Shown here piece after piece: positions 1-8,033 of a DNA stretch of 33,583 bases. The translations under genes were made by a program, and so were the position numbers. Under the pieces are notes generated by a model. It did not search any database. It was not told the DNA's origin and saw only the letters and a program-made list of their open reading frames with translations. This DNA comes from Mycobacterium sp. ACS4054 (GTDB lineage Bacteria; Actinomycetota; Actinomycetes; Mycobacteriales; Mycobacteriaceae), in assembly GCF_001667275.1 (NCBI RefSeq), contig NZ_LZHV01000062.1, positions 1 to 33,583 on the forward strand, read 5' to 3'. Each line of letters begins with the position of its first letter. Positions within the stretch are counted from its first letter, which is position 1.

Positions 1-85
1 CACACCCCACCCGGGGGTTCTCCTCACATCAAGCCGACACGCCTGCTACCAACGTCCTGGCTGAGTACAGCTAGCGCTCGGCGCG

Positions 86-484
86 TTACACACCGAACTT
101 GGCCCGGGCCTGCTCGGTTACCGGAGTGAACAGATTGACGAGATTCCCGTCGGGATCGCGGAACAGCAGCGCCCGGTTGCCCCACGGCATCGTCGTCGGT
201 TCGGTGACGACGTCATGCAATCGCCCGCGAAGACGTTCATACTCGGCGTCCACGTCGTCGACGATGAACTCGACGATGGCGCTCCGATTCGCCGCAGGCT
301 CGGCGGACCCGGTGCCGAACAGCGGTACGGTCTTGTCGCTACCGATCGCCAGCGTGCCCACCGGCGTGGGAATCTCGGCGAACAGCTCGTTGGCCCAGAC
401 CGCCTGGGCTCCCGTGACCGACTCGTAGAACGAGACAAGCAGCTGCACGTCGGCGGTGATGATGCGGATCGAAACAAGTTTCAC
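86..484 (-). CDS. VOC-fold (glyoxalase/bleomycin-resistance-like) protein
   Basis: Single-domain vicinal-oxygen-chelate protein of about 132 residues. The N-terminal beta-alpha-beta unit begins KLVSIRIITADV and is followed by an FYE helix. The C-terminal half carries the family ending LLFRDPDGNLVNLF. VOC proteins include glyoxalases, dioxygenases and antibiotic-binding proteins, and nothing here identifies the substrate. The usual metal-binding pattern is incomplete: the late Asn-Leu-Val-Asn segment lacks a clear Glu or His, so it may be a binding protein rather than an enzyme. I chose the GTG at 484 because homologues start right at MKLVSIRI; a TTG at 514 would add ten poorly conserved residues. 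It is the last of three minus-strand genes downstream of ychF, 158 bases beyond the reductase-fold gene. Confidence 0.8.
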   Translation of the reverse strand: MKLVSIRIITADVQLLVSFYESVTGAQAVWANELFAEIPTPVGTLAIGSDKTVPLFGTGSAEPAANRSAIVEFIVDDVDAEYERLRGRLHDVVTEPTTMPWGNRALLFRDPDGNLVNLFTPVTEQARAKFGV

Positions 485-558
485 GCCGCGCACCCTACGC
501 GCGACCACCGACAAGCCGCCTGAAACTTCACGCGGGCACTTCGCCGAGCGTGGCCTCT

Positions 559-588
559 ACGCACGAATTCCGAGCCGATTGCGTGCGT
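559..588. terminator. Hairpin between the reductase-fold and VOC genes
   Basis: Seven-base perfect inverted repeat: ACGCACG at 559-565 and CGTGCGT at 582-588. With one bulge the stem continues through AAT/ATT. It lies downstream of the stop of the gene ending at 643 and upstream of the VOC gene. No T-run follows on either strand, so it would have to be a mycobacterial-type terminator without a U-tract, or an mRNA-processing hairpin. Confidence 0.3.
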
Positions 589-642
589 ATCCCCCCACAC
601 TGCGCTTGCCCTACACGTTGAAGCGGAACTCACCGCATTCCG

Positions 643-1218
643 TCACCGAGGAACGTCTCGGCGAGACAGGTAGCGCAGGTGGGCGGTGCCGTCATCGAAA
701 ACGCTGTGCCCGGCGAGACTCAGATCCTGGTGCACGCCGTCGGGTAGGGCACGTAGGCCCGCGCCCACCATCTTCGGCACCACGAAGAACTGGAACTCGT
801 CGATCAGGCCAGCTCGGATCGCGGCGGCCGCGGTGGTGGGTCCGAAGATCTCGACCATGCCCTCGGCCTGCGCGACGATCCGCTTCAATTCGGCCAAGCG
901 CAGTTCGCGTACCAGACGAACACGGTCCGACTCGATCTCCTGCGTCAGCGTCGACGAAACCACCACTTTGTGGATGCCCCGCCAGCGCTGGGCGAACTCC
1001 CGTTCCGCCGAGCCCCACTCTTCGCCCTCGGGATCGGTCTCCCAGTACTGCATCAGCGCGAAAGTCTTCCGCCCTAACACTTCGGTCGACACCTCGCCCA
1101 TGCGGTCGACATGGGCGGCGAACACCGGATCGCTCGGGGCCGACCACTGGAAGTCGCCGCTGCCGTCGGCAGCGTAGCCGTCGAGAGACACCGTCGCGGT
1201 ATAATAAAGGGTTCCCAT
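643..1218 (-). CDS. Dihydrofolate reductase-fold family protein (RibD C-terminal-like)
   Basis: 191 residues. The start MGTLYYTATVSLDGYAADGSGDFQW is the signature opening of the DHFR-like RibD C-terminal family. The mid-protein LGRKTFALMQYW and the later EIFGPTTAAAAIRAGLIDEFQFFVVPKMVGAG match the nucleotide-binding and conserved GLIDE segments. Members are NADPH-dependent reductases, mostly of unknown substrate. It is not a true folate-pathway DHFR, because it lacks the FolA-type N-terminal layout. The ATG at 1218 is well placed. It starts 40 bases after ychF ends on the same strand, so co-transcription with ychF is likely. The specific reaction cannot be assigned. Confidence 0.85.
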   Translation of the reverse strand: MGTLYYTATVSLDGYAADGSGDFQWSAPSDPVFAAHVDRMGEVSTEVLGRKTFALMQYWETDPEGEEWGSAEREFAQRWRGIHKVVVSSTLTQEIESDRVRLVRELRLAELKRIVAQAEGMVEIFGPTTAAAAIRAGLIDEFQFFVVPKMVGAGLRALPDGVHQDLSLAGHSVFDDGTAHLRYLSRRDVPR

Positions 1219-1258
1219 GGTATTTCAGACCTGCGCGACCGGCAGAACTCATCGAGCC

Positions 1259-2332
1259 TTAGACATTGAAGCGGAACTCCACCACGTCGCCGTCGGCCAT
1301 CACGTAGTCCTTGCCCTCCATCCGGACCTTGCCGGCCGCCTTGGCCGCCGCCATCGAGCCGGCGGCGATCAGGTCGTCGTAGGAGACGATCTCGGCCTTG
1401 ATGAAGCCCTTCTCGAAGTCGGTGTGGATCACCCCTGCGGCCTTGGGTGCGGTATCACCCCGGTGAATCACCCAGGCGCGCGCCTCTTTTGGTCCCGCCG
1501 TCAAGAACGTCTGCAGCTTCAGCGTGTGAAAACCCGCGCGCGCCAACGCATCCAGCCCGCGTTCGGTCTGCCCGATCGATTCCAGCAGTTCGGCCGCCGA
1601 CTCGTCGTCTAGCTCGTTCAACTCGGCCTCAATGGCCGCGTCCAGGAACACCGCGTCGGCCGGCGCCACCAGCTCCCGCAGCTCGGCGATGCGCGCCGCG
1701 TCGGTCAGCACCGCCTCGTCGGCGTTGAAGACGTAGAGAAAAGGCTTGGTGGTCAACAGGTTCAGCTCACGCAATAGGGAGGCGTCCACCCCGGCGCCGA
1801 ACAGCGTCTTGCCGCCATTCAAGGTTTCCTGGGCGGCGGCCGCCGCGTCGTACATCGGCCTGCGCTCCTTGTTGGTGCGAGCCTCCTTCTCCAGCCGCGG
1901 CAGCGCGCGCTCCAGGGTCTGCAGGTCGGCCAGGATCAGCTCGGTCTCCACCACCTCGATATCGGAGCGAGGATCCACCTCACCGGCCACATGCGTCACG
2001 TCGTCGTCGGAGAACACCCGGACGACCTGGCAGATGGCGTCGCATTCGCGAATGTGGGCCAGGAACTTGTTGCCGAGCCCGGCCCCCTCCGACGCGCCCT
2101 TGACCAGGCCGGCGATGTCCACGAACGTCACCGGCGCCGGGACGATCCGCTGCGACGCGAACAGCTCGGCGAGCTTGTCCAATCGCGGATCGGGCAGCGG
2201 AACGACGCCCTCGTTCGGCTCGATCGTCGCGAACGGGTAGTTGGCCGCCAGCACGTCGTTGCGGGTCAGCGCGTTGAACAGCGTCGACTTACCCACGTTG
2301 GGCAGGCCCACGATTCCCAGGCTCAGGCTCAC
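1259..2332 (-). CDS. ychF: Redox-regulated ribosome-associated ATPase YchF (Obg family)
   Basis: 357 residues, the usual length for YchF/Ola1. The P-loop GLPNVGKS is at residues 9-16. The YchF-specific NEGVVPLPDPRLDKL follows at about 41-55, and FVDIAGLVKGASEGAGLGNKFL forms the G3/switch II region. The last 85 residues, ending KDYVMADGDVVEFRFNV, are the TGS domain. YchF binds ATP better than GTP, associates with ribosomes and is linked to oxidative-stress responses. The start is a GTG at 2332. A TAGACT hexamer lies nine bases upstream and there is no Shine-Dalgarno sequence, so the mRNA leader is very short. It is divergent from the DUF6542 gene across 119 bases. Orthologue of H37Rv Rv1112 by my recollection. 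Confidence 0.97.
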   Translation of the reverse strand: MSLSLGIVGLPNVGKSTLFNALTRNDVLAANYPFATIEPNEGVVPLPDPRLDKLAELFASQRIVPAPVTFVDIAGLVKGASEGAGLGNKFLAHIRECDAICQVVRVFSDDDVTHVAGEVDPRSDIEVVETELILADLQTLERALPRLEKEARTNKERRPMYDAAAAAQETLNGGKTLFGAGVDASLLRELNLLTTKPFLYVFNADEAVLTDAARIAELRELVAPADAVFLDAAIEAELNELDDESAAELLESIGQTERGLDALARAGFHTLKLQTFLTAGPKEARAWVIHRGDTAPKAAGVIHTDFEKGFIKAEIVSYDDLIAAGSMAAAKAAGKVRMEGKDYVMADGDVVEFRFNV

Positions 2333-2439
2333 AGGGACTCAAGTCTAGGGGTCGGTGGGGGCGGCGCCCCTCCGGCTCCGGGGCATGGCACGCCCGGCAT
2401 CCCGACGAGGCATTTACGGGCCTTTCGGCCCATTGCCGG

Positions 2440-2445
2440 TACGGT
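2440..2445 (+). promoter_or_regulatory. Candidate -10 box for a leaderless DUF6542 gene
   Basis: TACGGT fits the mycobacterial TANNNT -10 consensus and ends six bases before the GTG at 2452, which places the expected transcription start on the start codon. No Shine-Dalgarno sequence is present. No convincing -35 is visible. Confidence 0.4.
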
Positions 2446-2451
2446 CTACAT

Positions 2452-3612
2452 GTGTCAGGACAGCGGGCAACGTCGAAGGTGGACGCCTCCCACCGCTCGA
2501 TTCACCCAGATATCCCAGGTGTGCCGTGGTACGCCGCCCTGCTCCTCGCCGTTACCGCCACCGCCATCGGGTACGGGATTGACGCCGGCCACAAGGAGCT
2601 GACCCACGTCTTCGCGGGCTTCTATATAGCCGGCTGCGTAGCGGCGGTGCTCGCGGTGCGCCAGGACGGGTTGTTCACCGCGATCATCCAACCCCCGCTG
2701 ATCCTGTTCGGCGCGGTCCCCGGCGCCTACTGGTTGTTCCACGACGGCAAGGTCGGCCATGTCAAGGACCTGCTGATCAACTGCGGCTATCCCCTCATCG
2801 AGCGCTTCCCGCTGATGCTGGGAACCGCCGGGGTGGTGCTGCTGATCGGGCTGGTCCGGTGGTACTTCGGCATGTCGCAACGGACGACCGCGACGACGAA
2901 CACCCCCGACGACGCGGAGCCCGCCGAACGCAAAGCCGCATTCGGCGGCATCGTCGCCAAGCTGCGGGCGATGCTGCACCCCGACGAAGACGACGTCGAC
3001 GCCGACGCCCCCGCGAAGGAGCGGCGCAGCCGCGGTGGCAAGTCCTCCTCGCGGACCCGCAGGACGGCCAACGGCGATCGGACCGCGGCCCGCTCCGCGC
3101 GGACCCATTCCCGGCGCACCCGGGAGCCGCTTGACGACGCGGGTGAGCCGGGCGAGCGCCGCTCGAAGCGCAGGACCTCGGCGACCGCCCGGGACTACGA
3201 CGGCCCCGAACCGCCCCGCCGGTCGCGGCGCCGGCCCCGGGCGGAGGGCGACCCGGACCCGCGCGGCCAATCAGCCCGGGAGGGCCGGCGCGAGCCGCGC
3301 ACCCGCCGCAGCCCCTACGAGCGGCCCTACAACGACCCGCCCAGGCCGCGGGGCAGCCGTTTCGACGGCGGGGACCGGTACGGCGACTCCTACGACCCAC
3401 CGCCCAGCCGTTACGACAGTTACGAGCCGACCTACGAGCCGAGGCGCCGGCGGCCCGCCCCAGCCGGCAACAACGGCACCCATCACCCGATCTCGCAGGT
3501 CCGCTACCGGGATGCCGGCGCGTCCGACGAGCCCTCGGCCGAGCGGCGCAACCGCTCCCGGACGTATGGCCGACCGCAGCGGCCCCCGACGGAATGGGAA
3601 TACGACGGCTGA
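2452..3612 (+). CDS. DUF6542 membrane protein with long basic disordered tail
   Basis: 386 residues in two parts. Residues 24-138 hold four predicted membrane helices (about 24-43, 53-70, 72-95, 118-138) and correspond to DUF6542. Residues from about 140 to the end are a hydrophilic tail very rich in Arg, Pro, Asp and Tyr, with many RR, RRS and YD(S)Y motifs, probably disordered and cytoplasmic. The orthologue in H37Rv is Rv1111c, function unknown. The GTG start at 2452 is preferred: the overlapping ATG at 2450 is out of frame, and the -10 box sits exactly six bases upstream. The gene is convergent with ispH, the stops being ten bases apart. The arginine-rich tail could contact nucleic acid or acidic lipid; that is inference. 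Confidence 0.85.
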   Translation: MSGQRATSKVDASHRSIHPDIPGVPWYAALLLAVTATAIGYGIDAGHKELTHVFAGFYIAGCVAAVLAVRQDGLFTAIIQPPLILFGAVPGAYWLFHDGKVGHVKDLLINCGYPLIERFPLMLGTAGVVLLIGLVRWYFGMSQRTTATTNTPDDAEPAERKAAFGGIVAKLRAMLHPDEDDVDADAPAKERRSRGGKSSSRTRRTANGDRTAARSARTHSRRTREPLDDAGEPGERRSKRRTSATARDYDGPEPPRRSRRRPRAEGDPDPRGQSAREGRREPRTRRSPYERPYNDPPRPRGSRFDGGDRYGDSYDPPPSRYDSYEPTYEPRRRRPAPAGNNGTHHPISQVRYRDAGASDEPSAERRNRSRTYGRPQRPPTEWEYDG

Positions 3613-3622
3613 GCGCCGTCGG

Positions 3623-4621
3623 TCAGATCAGTGACCGGATCTCGCGCGGCAGCGCGAACACCAGGGTTTCCTGCGCCGTGGTGACCGGCTGCACCACGTC
3701 GTAGCCGCAGTCGGCCAGCCGCTCGAGCACACCGCGCACCAATACCTCGGGGACGGATGCGCCGGAGGTCACGCCGACCGTGGTCACCCCCTCCAACCAG
3801 GCGGGGTCGATGTCGTCGGCCCAGTCGACCAGGTGGGCGGCCGCGGCGCCGCCGCCCAGCGCCACCTCGACCAGCCGCACCGAGTTCGACGAATTCCGGG
3901 ACCCGACGACGATCACCAGCTGGCACTCGGGCGCCATGGCCTTGACGGCGACCTGCCGGTTCTGGGTCGCGTAACAAATGTCGTCGCTGGGCGGATCCTG
4001 CAGCTTCGGGAACCGCTGCCGCAGCCGCTCGACGATCTCCATGGTCTCGTCGACCGACAGCGTGGTCTGCGAGAGCCAGATCACCTTGTTCTCATCCCGG
4101 ACCGTCACGTTGTCCACCGCCGCGACGCCGTCGACCAGCTGCACGTGGTCGGGCGCCTCCCCCGCGGTGCCGATCACCTCCTCGTGCCCCTCGTGGCCGA
4201 TCAGCAGGATGTCGTAGTCGTTGCGGGCGAAGCGGCGGGCCTCGTTGTGCACCTTGGTCACCAGCGGGCAGGTGGCGTCGATGGTCTGCAGGTTGCGTGC
4301 GGCGGCCGCGGCGTGCACCGTCGGCGCCACCCCGTGGGCGGAGAACACCACGATGGCGCCCTCGGGCACCTGATCGGTCTCCTCGACGAACACCGCGCCC
4401 GCCTTTTCCAGCGTGTCGACGACGTGCCGGTTGTGCACGATCTCGTGACGCACGTAGACGGGGGCGCCGTGCTTTTCCAGCGCGCGTTCGACCGTCTCCA
4501 CGGCCCTATCCACGCCCGCACAGTAACCACGCGGCTCGGCCAGAAGCACTCGCTTGCGGGCTGGATCGCTGGCTACCGAGCTGGACGCGCCGGGAATTCC
4601 CATGTCGACAGTCGGCGGCAT
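3623..4621 (-). CDS. ispH: 4-hydroxy-3-methylbut-2-enyl diphosphate reductase
   Basis: Last enzyme of the non-mevalonate (MEP) pathway. It reductively dehydrates HMBPP to IPP and DMAPP using a [4Fe-4S] cluster. 332 residues from the ATG at 4621. The three cluster cysteines are C34 (GYCAGVDRA), C118 (DATCPLVTKVH) and C216 (DDICYATQNRQ). The HEGHEE segment near residue 143-148 carries the catalytic Glu/His region. It is the orthologue of M. tuberculosis LytB2 (Rv1110). The frame is open to 4810, but that extension overlaps the opposite gene, and the known protein begins near MPPTVDMGIPG. A TACCCT box six bases upstream of the ATG and the lack of a Shine-Dalgarno suggest a leaderless mRNA. Confidence 0.97.
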   Translation of the reverse strand: MPPTVDMGIPGASSSVASDPARKRVLLAEPRGYCAGVDRAVETVERALEKHGAPVYVRHEIVHNRHVVDTLEKAGAVFVEETDQVPEGAIVVFSAHGVAPTVHAAAAARNLQTIDATCPLVTKVHNEARRFARNDYDILLIGHEGHEEVIGTAGEAPDHVQLVDGVAAVDNVTVRDENKVIWLSQTTLSVDETMEIVERLRQRFPKLQDPPSDDICYATQNRQVAVKAMAPECQLVIVVGSRNSSNSVRLVEVALGGGAAAAHLVDWADDIDPAWLEGVTTVGVTSGASVPEVLVRGVLERLADCGYDVVQPVTTAQETLVFALPREIRSLI

Positions 4622-4709
4622 GACACCAGGGTACGTTCTGCCGCCGCGGGCTTGCCAGCTCGCGCGGGCGGGCTTGGAGTTAGCCGTCGCGTAGGGCAAT
4701 CTTGGACCC
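4622..4709. promoter_or_regulatory. Divergent promoter region, ispH / lipid-droplet protein
   Basis: 88 bases separate the two divergent starts. On the minus strand TACCCT (4628-4633) lies six bases before the ispH ATG, as expected for leaderless initiation. On the plus strand CAATCT lies seven bases before the ATG at 4710 and is a weaker -10 candidate. No operator-like palindrome was recognised. Confidence 0.4.
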
Positions 4710-5297
4710 ATGGCCACTGCACCGTATGGAGTTCGACTATTGGTCGGCGCGGCGACAGTCGCCGTCGAGGAGACCATGAAGCTGCCGAAAACCATCCTGA
4801 TGTACCCCATGACCTTAGCCAGTCAGGCGGCCCACCTTGTGATGCGATTTCAGCAGAACCTCGCCGAGTTGGCGATCAAGGGCGACAGCACCCTGGAGAA
4901 CATCTTCCCGCCCAAGGACGAGCAGCCGGAATGGGCGACGTTCGACGAGGACCTGCCCGACGCCGTCGACGCGCCCGGCCCCGCCGAGAACGGCAACGGC
5001 GACGGCGATCGCCGCACCGAGGGACGGTTCGCGTTGTACACGCTCGCCGACGCCGCCTCCGATGCCGCCCCGTTGAAGCAGGGCAGGAAGTCCTCGGACG
5101 CGCCGTCGGTTCCGCAGCCGTCGGTGGTGGCCGAGCTGGACTACGCGGCGCTGACGCTGGCGCAGCTGCGGGCGCGCCTGCAATCGCTGAGCGTCGACGA
5201 ACTCGAAGCCCTGCTGGCCTACGAGCAGGCCACCAAGGCGCGCGCGCCGTTCCAGACGCTGCTCGCCAACAGGATCACCCGCGCGAACGCGAAGTGA
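4710..5297 (+). CDS. Lipid droplet-associated protein (Rv1109c type)
   Basis: 195 residues. The N-terminal 60 residues are an amphipathic/hydrophobic helical stretch (VRLLVGAATVAVEE, then LPKTILMYPMTLASQAAHLVMRFQQNLAELAIKGD). An acidic, Gly/Asn-rich linker follows (about 70-100). The C-terminal helical segment LDYAALTLAQLRARLQSLSVDELEALLAYEQATKARAPFQTLLANRI resembles a helix-bundle or coiled coil. Orthologues of Rv1109c are named lipid droplet-associated protein in public annotation; the biochemical role is unproven. The final codons overlap the xseA start in a GTGA arrangement, so the gene is translationally coupled to xseA. Location on the surface of triacylglycerol inclusions is family knowledge; the amphipathic N-terminus visible here is compatible with it. 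Confidence 0.8.
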   Translation: MATAPYGVRLLVGAATVAVEETMKLPKTILMYPMTLASQAAHLVMRFQQNLAELAIKGDSTLENIFPPKDEQPEWATFDEDLPDAVDAPGPAENGNGDGDRRTEGRFALYTLADAASDAAPLKQGRKSSDAPSVPQPSVVAELDYAALTLAQLRARLQSLSVDELEALLAYEQATKARAPFQTLLANRITRANAK

Positions 5298-6544
5298 CCC
5301 CGGCCGCACAGTCCGAACCCAACTCCGCCGAGAACCCATTTCCGGTGCGCGCGGTGGCAATTCGGGTCGCGGGCTGGATCGACAAGCTCGGCACCGTATG
5401 GGTGGAGGGCCAGCTGGCCCAGGTCAGCGCCCGGCCCGACTCCAAGACGGTGTTCATGGTGCTGCGCGACCCGGCCGCCGACATGTCGCTGACCGTGACC
5501 TGCTCGCGCGACCTGGTGGCCAACGCGCCGGTGAAGCTGGCCGAGGGCACGCAGGTGGTGGTCTGCGGCAAACCCTCGTTCTACACCGGTCGCGGCACGT
5601 TCTCGTTGCGCCTGAGCGAGATTCGCGCCGTCGGCGTGGGCGAGCTGCTGGCACGGATCGATCGGCTGCGCCGGCTGCTGGATGCCGAAGGGCTCTTCGA
5701 TCCGCGACTCAAGCGGCCAATCCCGTTCCTGCCCAACATGATCGGCCTCATCACCGGCCGGGCCAGCGCCGCCGAACGCGACGTGACGACGGTGGCGACC
5801 GCGCGTTGGCCCGGCGTCCGGTTCGCCGTGCGCAACACCGCGGTCCAGGGGCCCAACGCGGTGGCGCAGATCGTCGAGGCGCTGTACGAACTGGACCGCC
5901 ACGGCGAGGTCGACGTCATCGTGGTGGCCCGCGGCGGCGGCAGCGTCGAGGACCTGTTGCCGTTTTCCGACGAGACGTTGTGCCGCGCCATCGCGGCGTG
6001 CCGCACCCCGGTGGTCAGCGCGGTCGGTCACGAACCCGACAACCCGCTGTGCGACCTGGTGGCCGACCTGCGCGCCGCCACCCCCACCGACGCCGCCAAG
6101 AAGGTGGTGCCCGACACCGCCGCCGAGCAGCGCCTGATTGCTGAGCTGCGCCGGCGCAGCGCCAGGGCGCTGCGCAGCTGGGTGTCTCGCGAACAACGCG
6201 CGCTGGCCCAGGTCCGCAGCCGACCTGTGCTCGCCGAGCCGCTGGCGGCCCTGACGGCGCGCGCGGACGAGATTCACCGCGCCCGGTCGGCGATTCGCCG
6301 CGACGTCACCCGCCTGGCCGCCGCCGAGACGGAGCGCGTCGGCCACCTGGGCGCGCGGCTGGCGACGCTGGGCCCGGCGGCCACGCTGGCCCGGGGCTAC
6401 GCGGTGGTGCAGGCGGTGCCGGACTCCGGGCCCCCGGCGGTGCTGCGGTCGGTGAGCGACGCGCCCGTCGGCCGCCGGTTGCGGGTGCGGGTCGCCGACG
6501 GCGCGATCGCCGCGGTGAGCGAGGGGCAGACCGATGGCGCCTAG
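5294..6544 (+). CDS. xseA: Exodeoxyribonuclease VII large subunit
   Basis: Large catalytic subunit of ExoVII, a metal-independent single-strand exonuclease active in both directions. 416 residues. An OB-fold occupies about residues 15-115 (VWVEGQLAQVSARPDSKTVFMVLRD is typical). The catalytic region includes IGLITGRASAAERDV, the glycine-rich VIVVARGGGSVEDLLPFSDE, and VVSAVGHEPDNPLCDLVADLRAATPTDAA. A helical stretch with LARGYAVV near the C-terminus contacts the small subunit. The frame is open far upstream, but the GTG at 5294 overlaps the preceding stop (GTGA) and gives the family length. It overlaps xseB by 11 bases, as expected for an obligate complex. Confidence 0.97.
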   Translation: MTPAAQSEPNSAENPFPVRAVAIRVAGWIDKLGTVWVEGQLAQVSARPDSKTVFMVLRDPAADMSLTVTCSRDLVANAPVKLAEGTQVVVCGKPSFYTGRGTFSLRLSEIRAVGVGELLARIDRLRRLLDAEGLFDPRLKRPIPFLPNMIGLITGRASAAERDVTTVATARWPGVRFAVRNTAVQGPNAVAQIVEALYELDRHGEVDVIVVARGGGSVEDLLPFSDETLCRAIAACRTPVVSAVGHEPDNPLCDLVADLRAATPTDAAKKVVPDTAAEQRLIAELRRRSARALRSWVSREQRALAQVRSRPVLAEPLAALTARADEIHRARSAIRRDVTRLAAAETERVGHLGARLATLGPAATLARGYAVVQAVPDSGPPAVLRSVSDAPVGRRLRVRVADGAIAAVSEGQTDGA

Positions 6545-6773
6545 CGAAGAAGACCGGTCAATTACGCCCATTAGTGAACTCGGCTATGAGGCGTGCCGCG
6601 ACGAGCTGATCGAAGTGGTGCGCCTGCTGGAACAGGGTGGGCTAGACCTCGATGAGTCGCTGAAGCTCTGGGAAAGGGGCGAACAGCTGGCAAAAAGGTG
6701 CGAGGAGCACTTAGCTGGAGCCCGCAAGCGCATCGAGGACGCGCTGGCGGCCGGCCAGGCCGACGAGCCCTGA
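6534..6773 (+). CDS. xseB: Exodeoxyribonuclease VII small subunit
   Basis: 79 residues, the usual size. Three short helices are visible: GYEACRDELIEVVRLLEQGGLDLDESLKLWERGEQLAKRCEEHLAGARKRIE. The segment LEQGGLDLDESLKLWERGEQLAKRC is the family signature. Several copies bind each XseA subunit along its C-terminal helix. The ATG overlaps the end of xseA by 11 bases, so translation is coupled. The 43 bases between its stop and the next frame contain the hsd promoter, so hsd can be transcribed independently. Confidence 0.96.
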   Translation: MAPSEEDRSITPISELGYEACRDELIEVVRLLEQGGLDLDESLKLWERGEQLAKRCEEHLAGARKRIEDALAAGQADEP

Positions 6774-6810
6774 TTTCGGCCACCCCGCGCAAGCGGACGC
6801 ATGACTTTCT

Positions 6811-6839
6811 TTCGAATTGGAACACGTTTCAGTTAGGAT
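6811..6839 (+). promoter_or_regulatory. hsd promoter with KstR-type operator
   Basis: A 14-base sequence at 6818-6831, TGGAACACGTTTCA, matches the reported KstR consensus TnnAACnnGTTnnA at every fixed position. TAGGAT (6834-6839) fits TANNNT and ends seven bases before the ATG. TTCGAA (6811-6816) lies 17 bases further upstream as a weak -35. The operator therefore occupies the spacer, where bound repressor would block RNA polymerase. KstR is the TetR repressor of cholesterol catabolism, relieved by steroid acyl-CoA metabolites. Confidence 0.75.
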
Positions 6840-6846
6840 TCGGCGC

Positions 6847-7950
6847 ATGGCTGATGCATCACTGACCACCGAACTCGGCCGCGTCCTGGTCACCGGCGGC
6901 TCCGGGTTCGTCGGCGCAAACCTCGTCACTACCCTGCTGGACCGCGGCCACCAGGTGCGTTCGTTCGACCGCGCGCCCTCCCCGCTGGCCGAGCACCCGC
7001 AACTCGAGGTGCTCGAAGGGGACATCACCGACACGGACGTCTGCGCCCGGGCGGTCGACGGCATCGACACCGTCTTCCACACCGCGGCGATCATCGAGCT
7101 GATGGGCGGCGCATCGGTGACCGACGCATACCGGCAACGCAGCTTCGGGGTCAACGTCGGCGGCACCGAGAACCTGGTGCACGCCGGCCAGGCGGCCGGG
7201 GTGAAGCGCTTCGTCTACACGTCGTCCAACAGCGTGGTGATGGGCGGCCAGAACATCCCCGGCGGGGACGAGACGCTGCCCTACACCACCCGGTTCAACG
7301 ACCTCTACACCGAGACGAAGGTGGTCGCCGAACGATTCGTCTTGTCGCAGAACGGTGTTGGCGGCATGCTCACCTGCGCGATCCGGCCCAGCGGCATCTG
7401 GGGCCGCGGCGATCAGACGATGTTCCGCAAGCTGTTCGAAAGCGTGATAGCAGGGCACGTCAAGGTGCTGATCGGCCGGAAGTCGGCGAAGCTGGACAAC
7501 TCGTACGTGCACAACCTGATTCACGGTTTCATCCTCGCCGCCCAGCACCTGGTCCCCGGCGGCACCGCGCCCGGCCAGGCGTACTTCATAAACGACGACG
7601 ACCCGATCAACATGTTCGAGTTCGCCCGGCCCGTGGTCGAGGCCTGCGGCGTGAACTGGCCCCGGGTGCGAATCAACGGCCCGATGGTCCGCGCGGCGAT
7701 GACCGGTTGGCAGCGGCTGCATTTCCGCTTCGGCATCCCCGCGCCCCTGCTGGAGCCGCTGGCCGTCGAGCGGCTGTATCTGGACAACTACTTCTCAATC
7801 GCCAAGGCCCGCCGCGACCTCGGATACGAGCCCCCGTACACCACCGAACGGGCCATGTCGGAATGCCTGCCGTATTACGTCGACATGTTCCAGCGGATGA
7901 AGAGCCAGGCGCAGGCGGGCTCACCCGCACCGGCCGGCGGGGGGAAGTAA
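6847..7950 (+). CDS. hsd: 3-beta-hydroxysteroid dehydrogenase/isomerase
   Basis: 367-residue extended short-chain dehydrogenase that oxidises 3-beta-hydroxy-5-ene steroids such as cholesterol to the 3-keto-4-ene form with NAD+. The nucleotide-binding TGGSGFVG is at residues 16-23, the downstream GDITD at 58-62, and the catalytic Tyr154 and Lys158 in YTETK. The C-terminal half has the family segments NSYVHNLIHGFILAAQHL and YFINDDDPINMFEFARP. It is the close orthologue of H37Rv Rv1106c, characterised as a cholesterol dehydrogenase. The ATG at 6847 is chosen over the TTG at 6817, because that TTG lies at the edge of the operator and the -10 box places transcription start on the ATG. Regulation by steroid through KstR is likely. 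Confidence 0.95.
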   Translation: MADASLTTELGRVLVTGGSGFVGANLVTTLLDRGHQVRSFDRAPSPLAEHPQLEVLEGDITDTDVCARAVDGIDTVFHTAAIIELMGGASVTDAYRQRSFGVNVGGTENLVHAGQAAGVKRFVYTSSNSVVMGGQNIPGGDETLPYTTRFNDLYTETKVVAERFVLSQNGVGGMLTCAIRPSGIWGRGDQTMFRKLFESVIAGHVKVLIGRKSAKLDNSYVHNLIHGFILAAQHLVPGGTAPGQAYFINDDDPINMFEFARPVVEACGVNWPRVRINGPMVRAAMTGWQRLHFRFGIPAPLLEPLAVERLYLDNYFSIAKARRDLGYEPPYTTERAMSECLPYYVDMFQRMKSQAQAGSPAPAGGGK

Positions 7951-8033
7951 CCCGCTCGCGGGTCGCTGACGAAAACACCGGGCCGGGGCTAAGGTTCCCT
8001 CAGCGGCGACGACGCGGAGGGCGGTCCGGTTGC

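Noticed and set aside
1..85. Possible small RNA or tRNA at the left edge
   Set aside because: No cloverleaf, no TTCGAANC-type T-arm and no recognisable RNA family. I see nothing supportable in these bases.
3833..5293. Very long plus-strand open frame running into xseA
   Set aside because: The first 487 codons are antisense to ispH and out of frame with the lipid-droplet gene; Arg/Gly/His-rich composition typical of a GC-rich shadow frame. Only the part from 5294 is xseA.
7952..7965. ACCCG-CTCG-CGGGT hairpin just after hsd as a terminator
   Set aside because: The stem is only five bases with no T-run, common by chance at this GC content.
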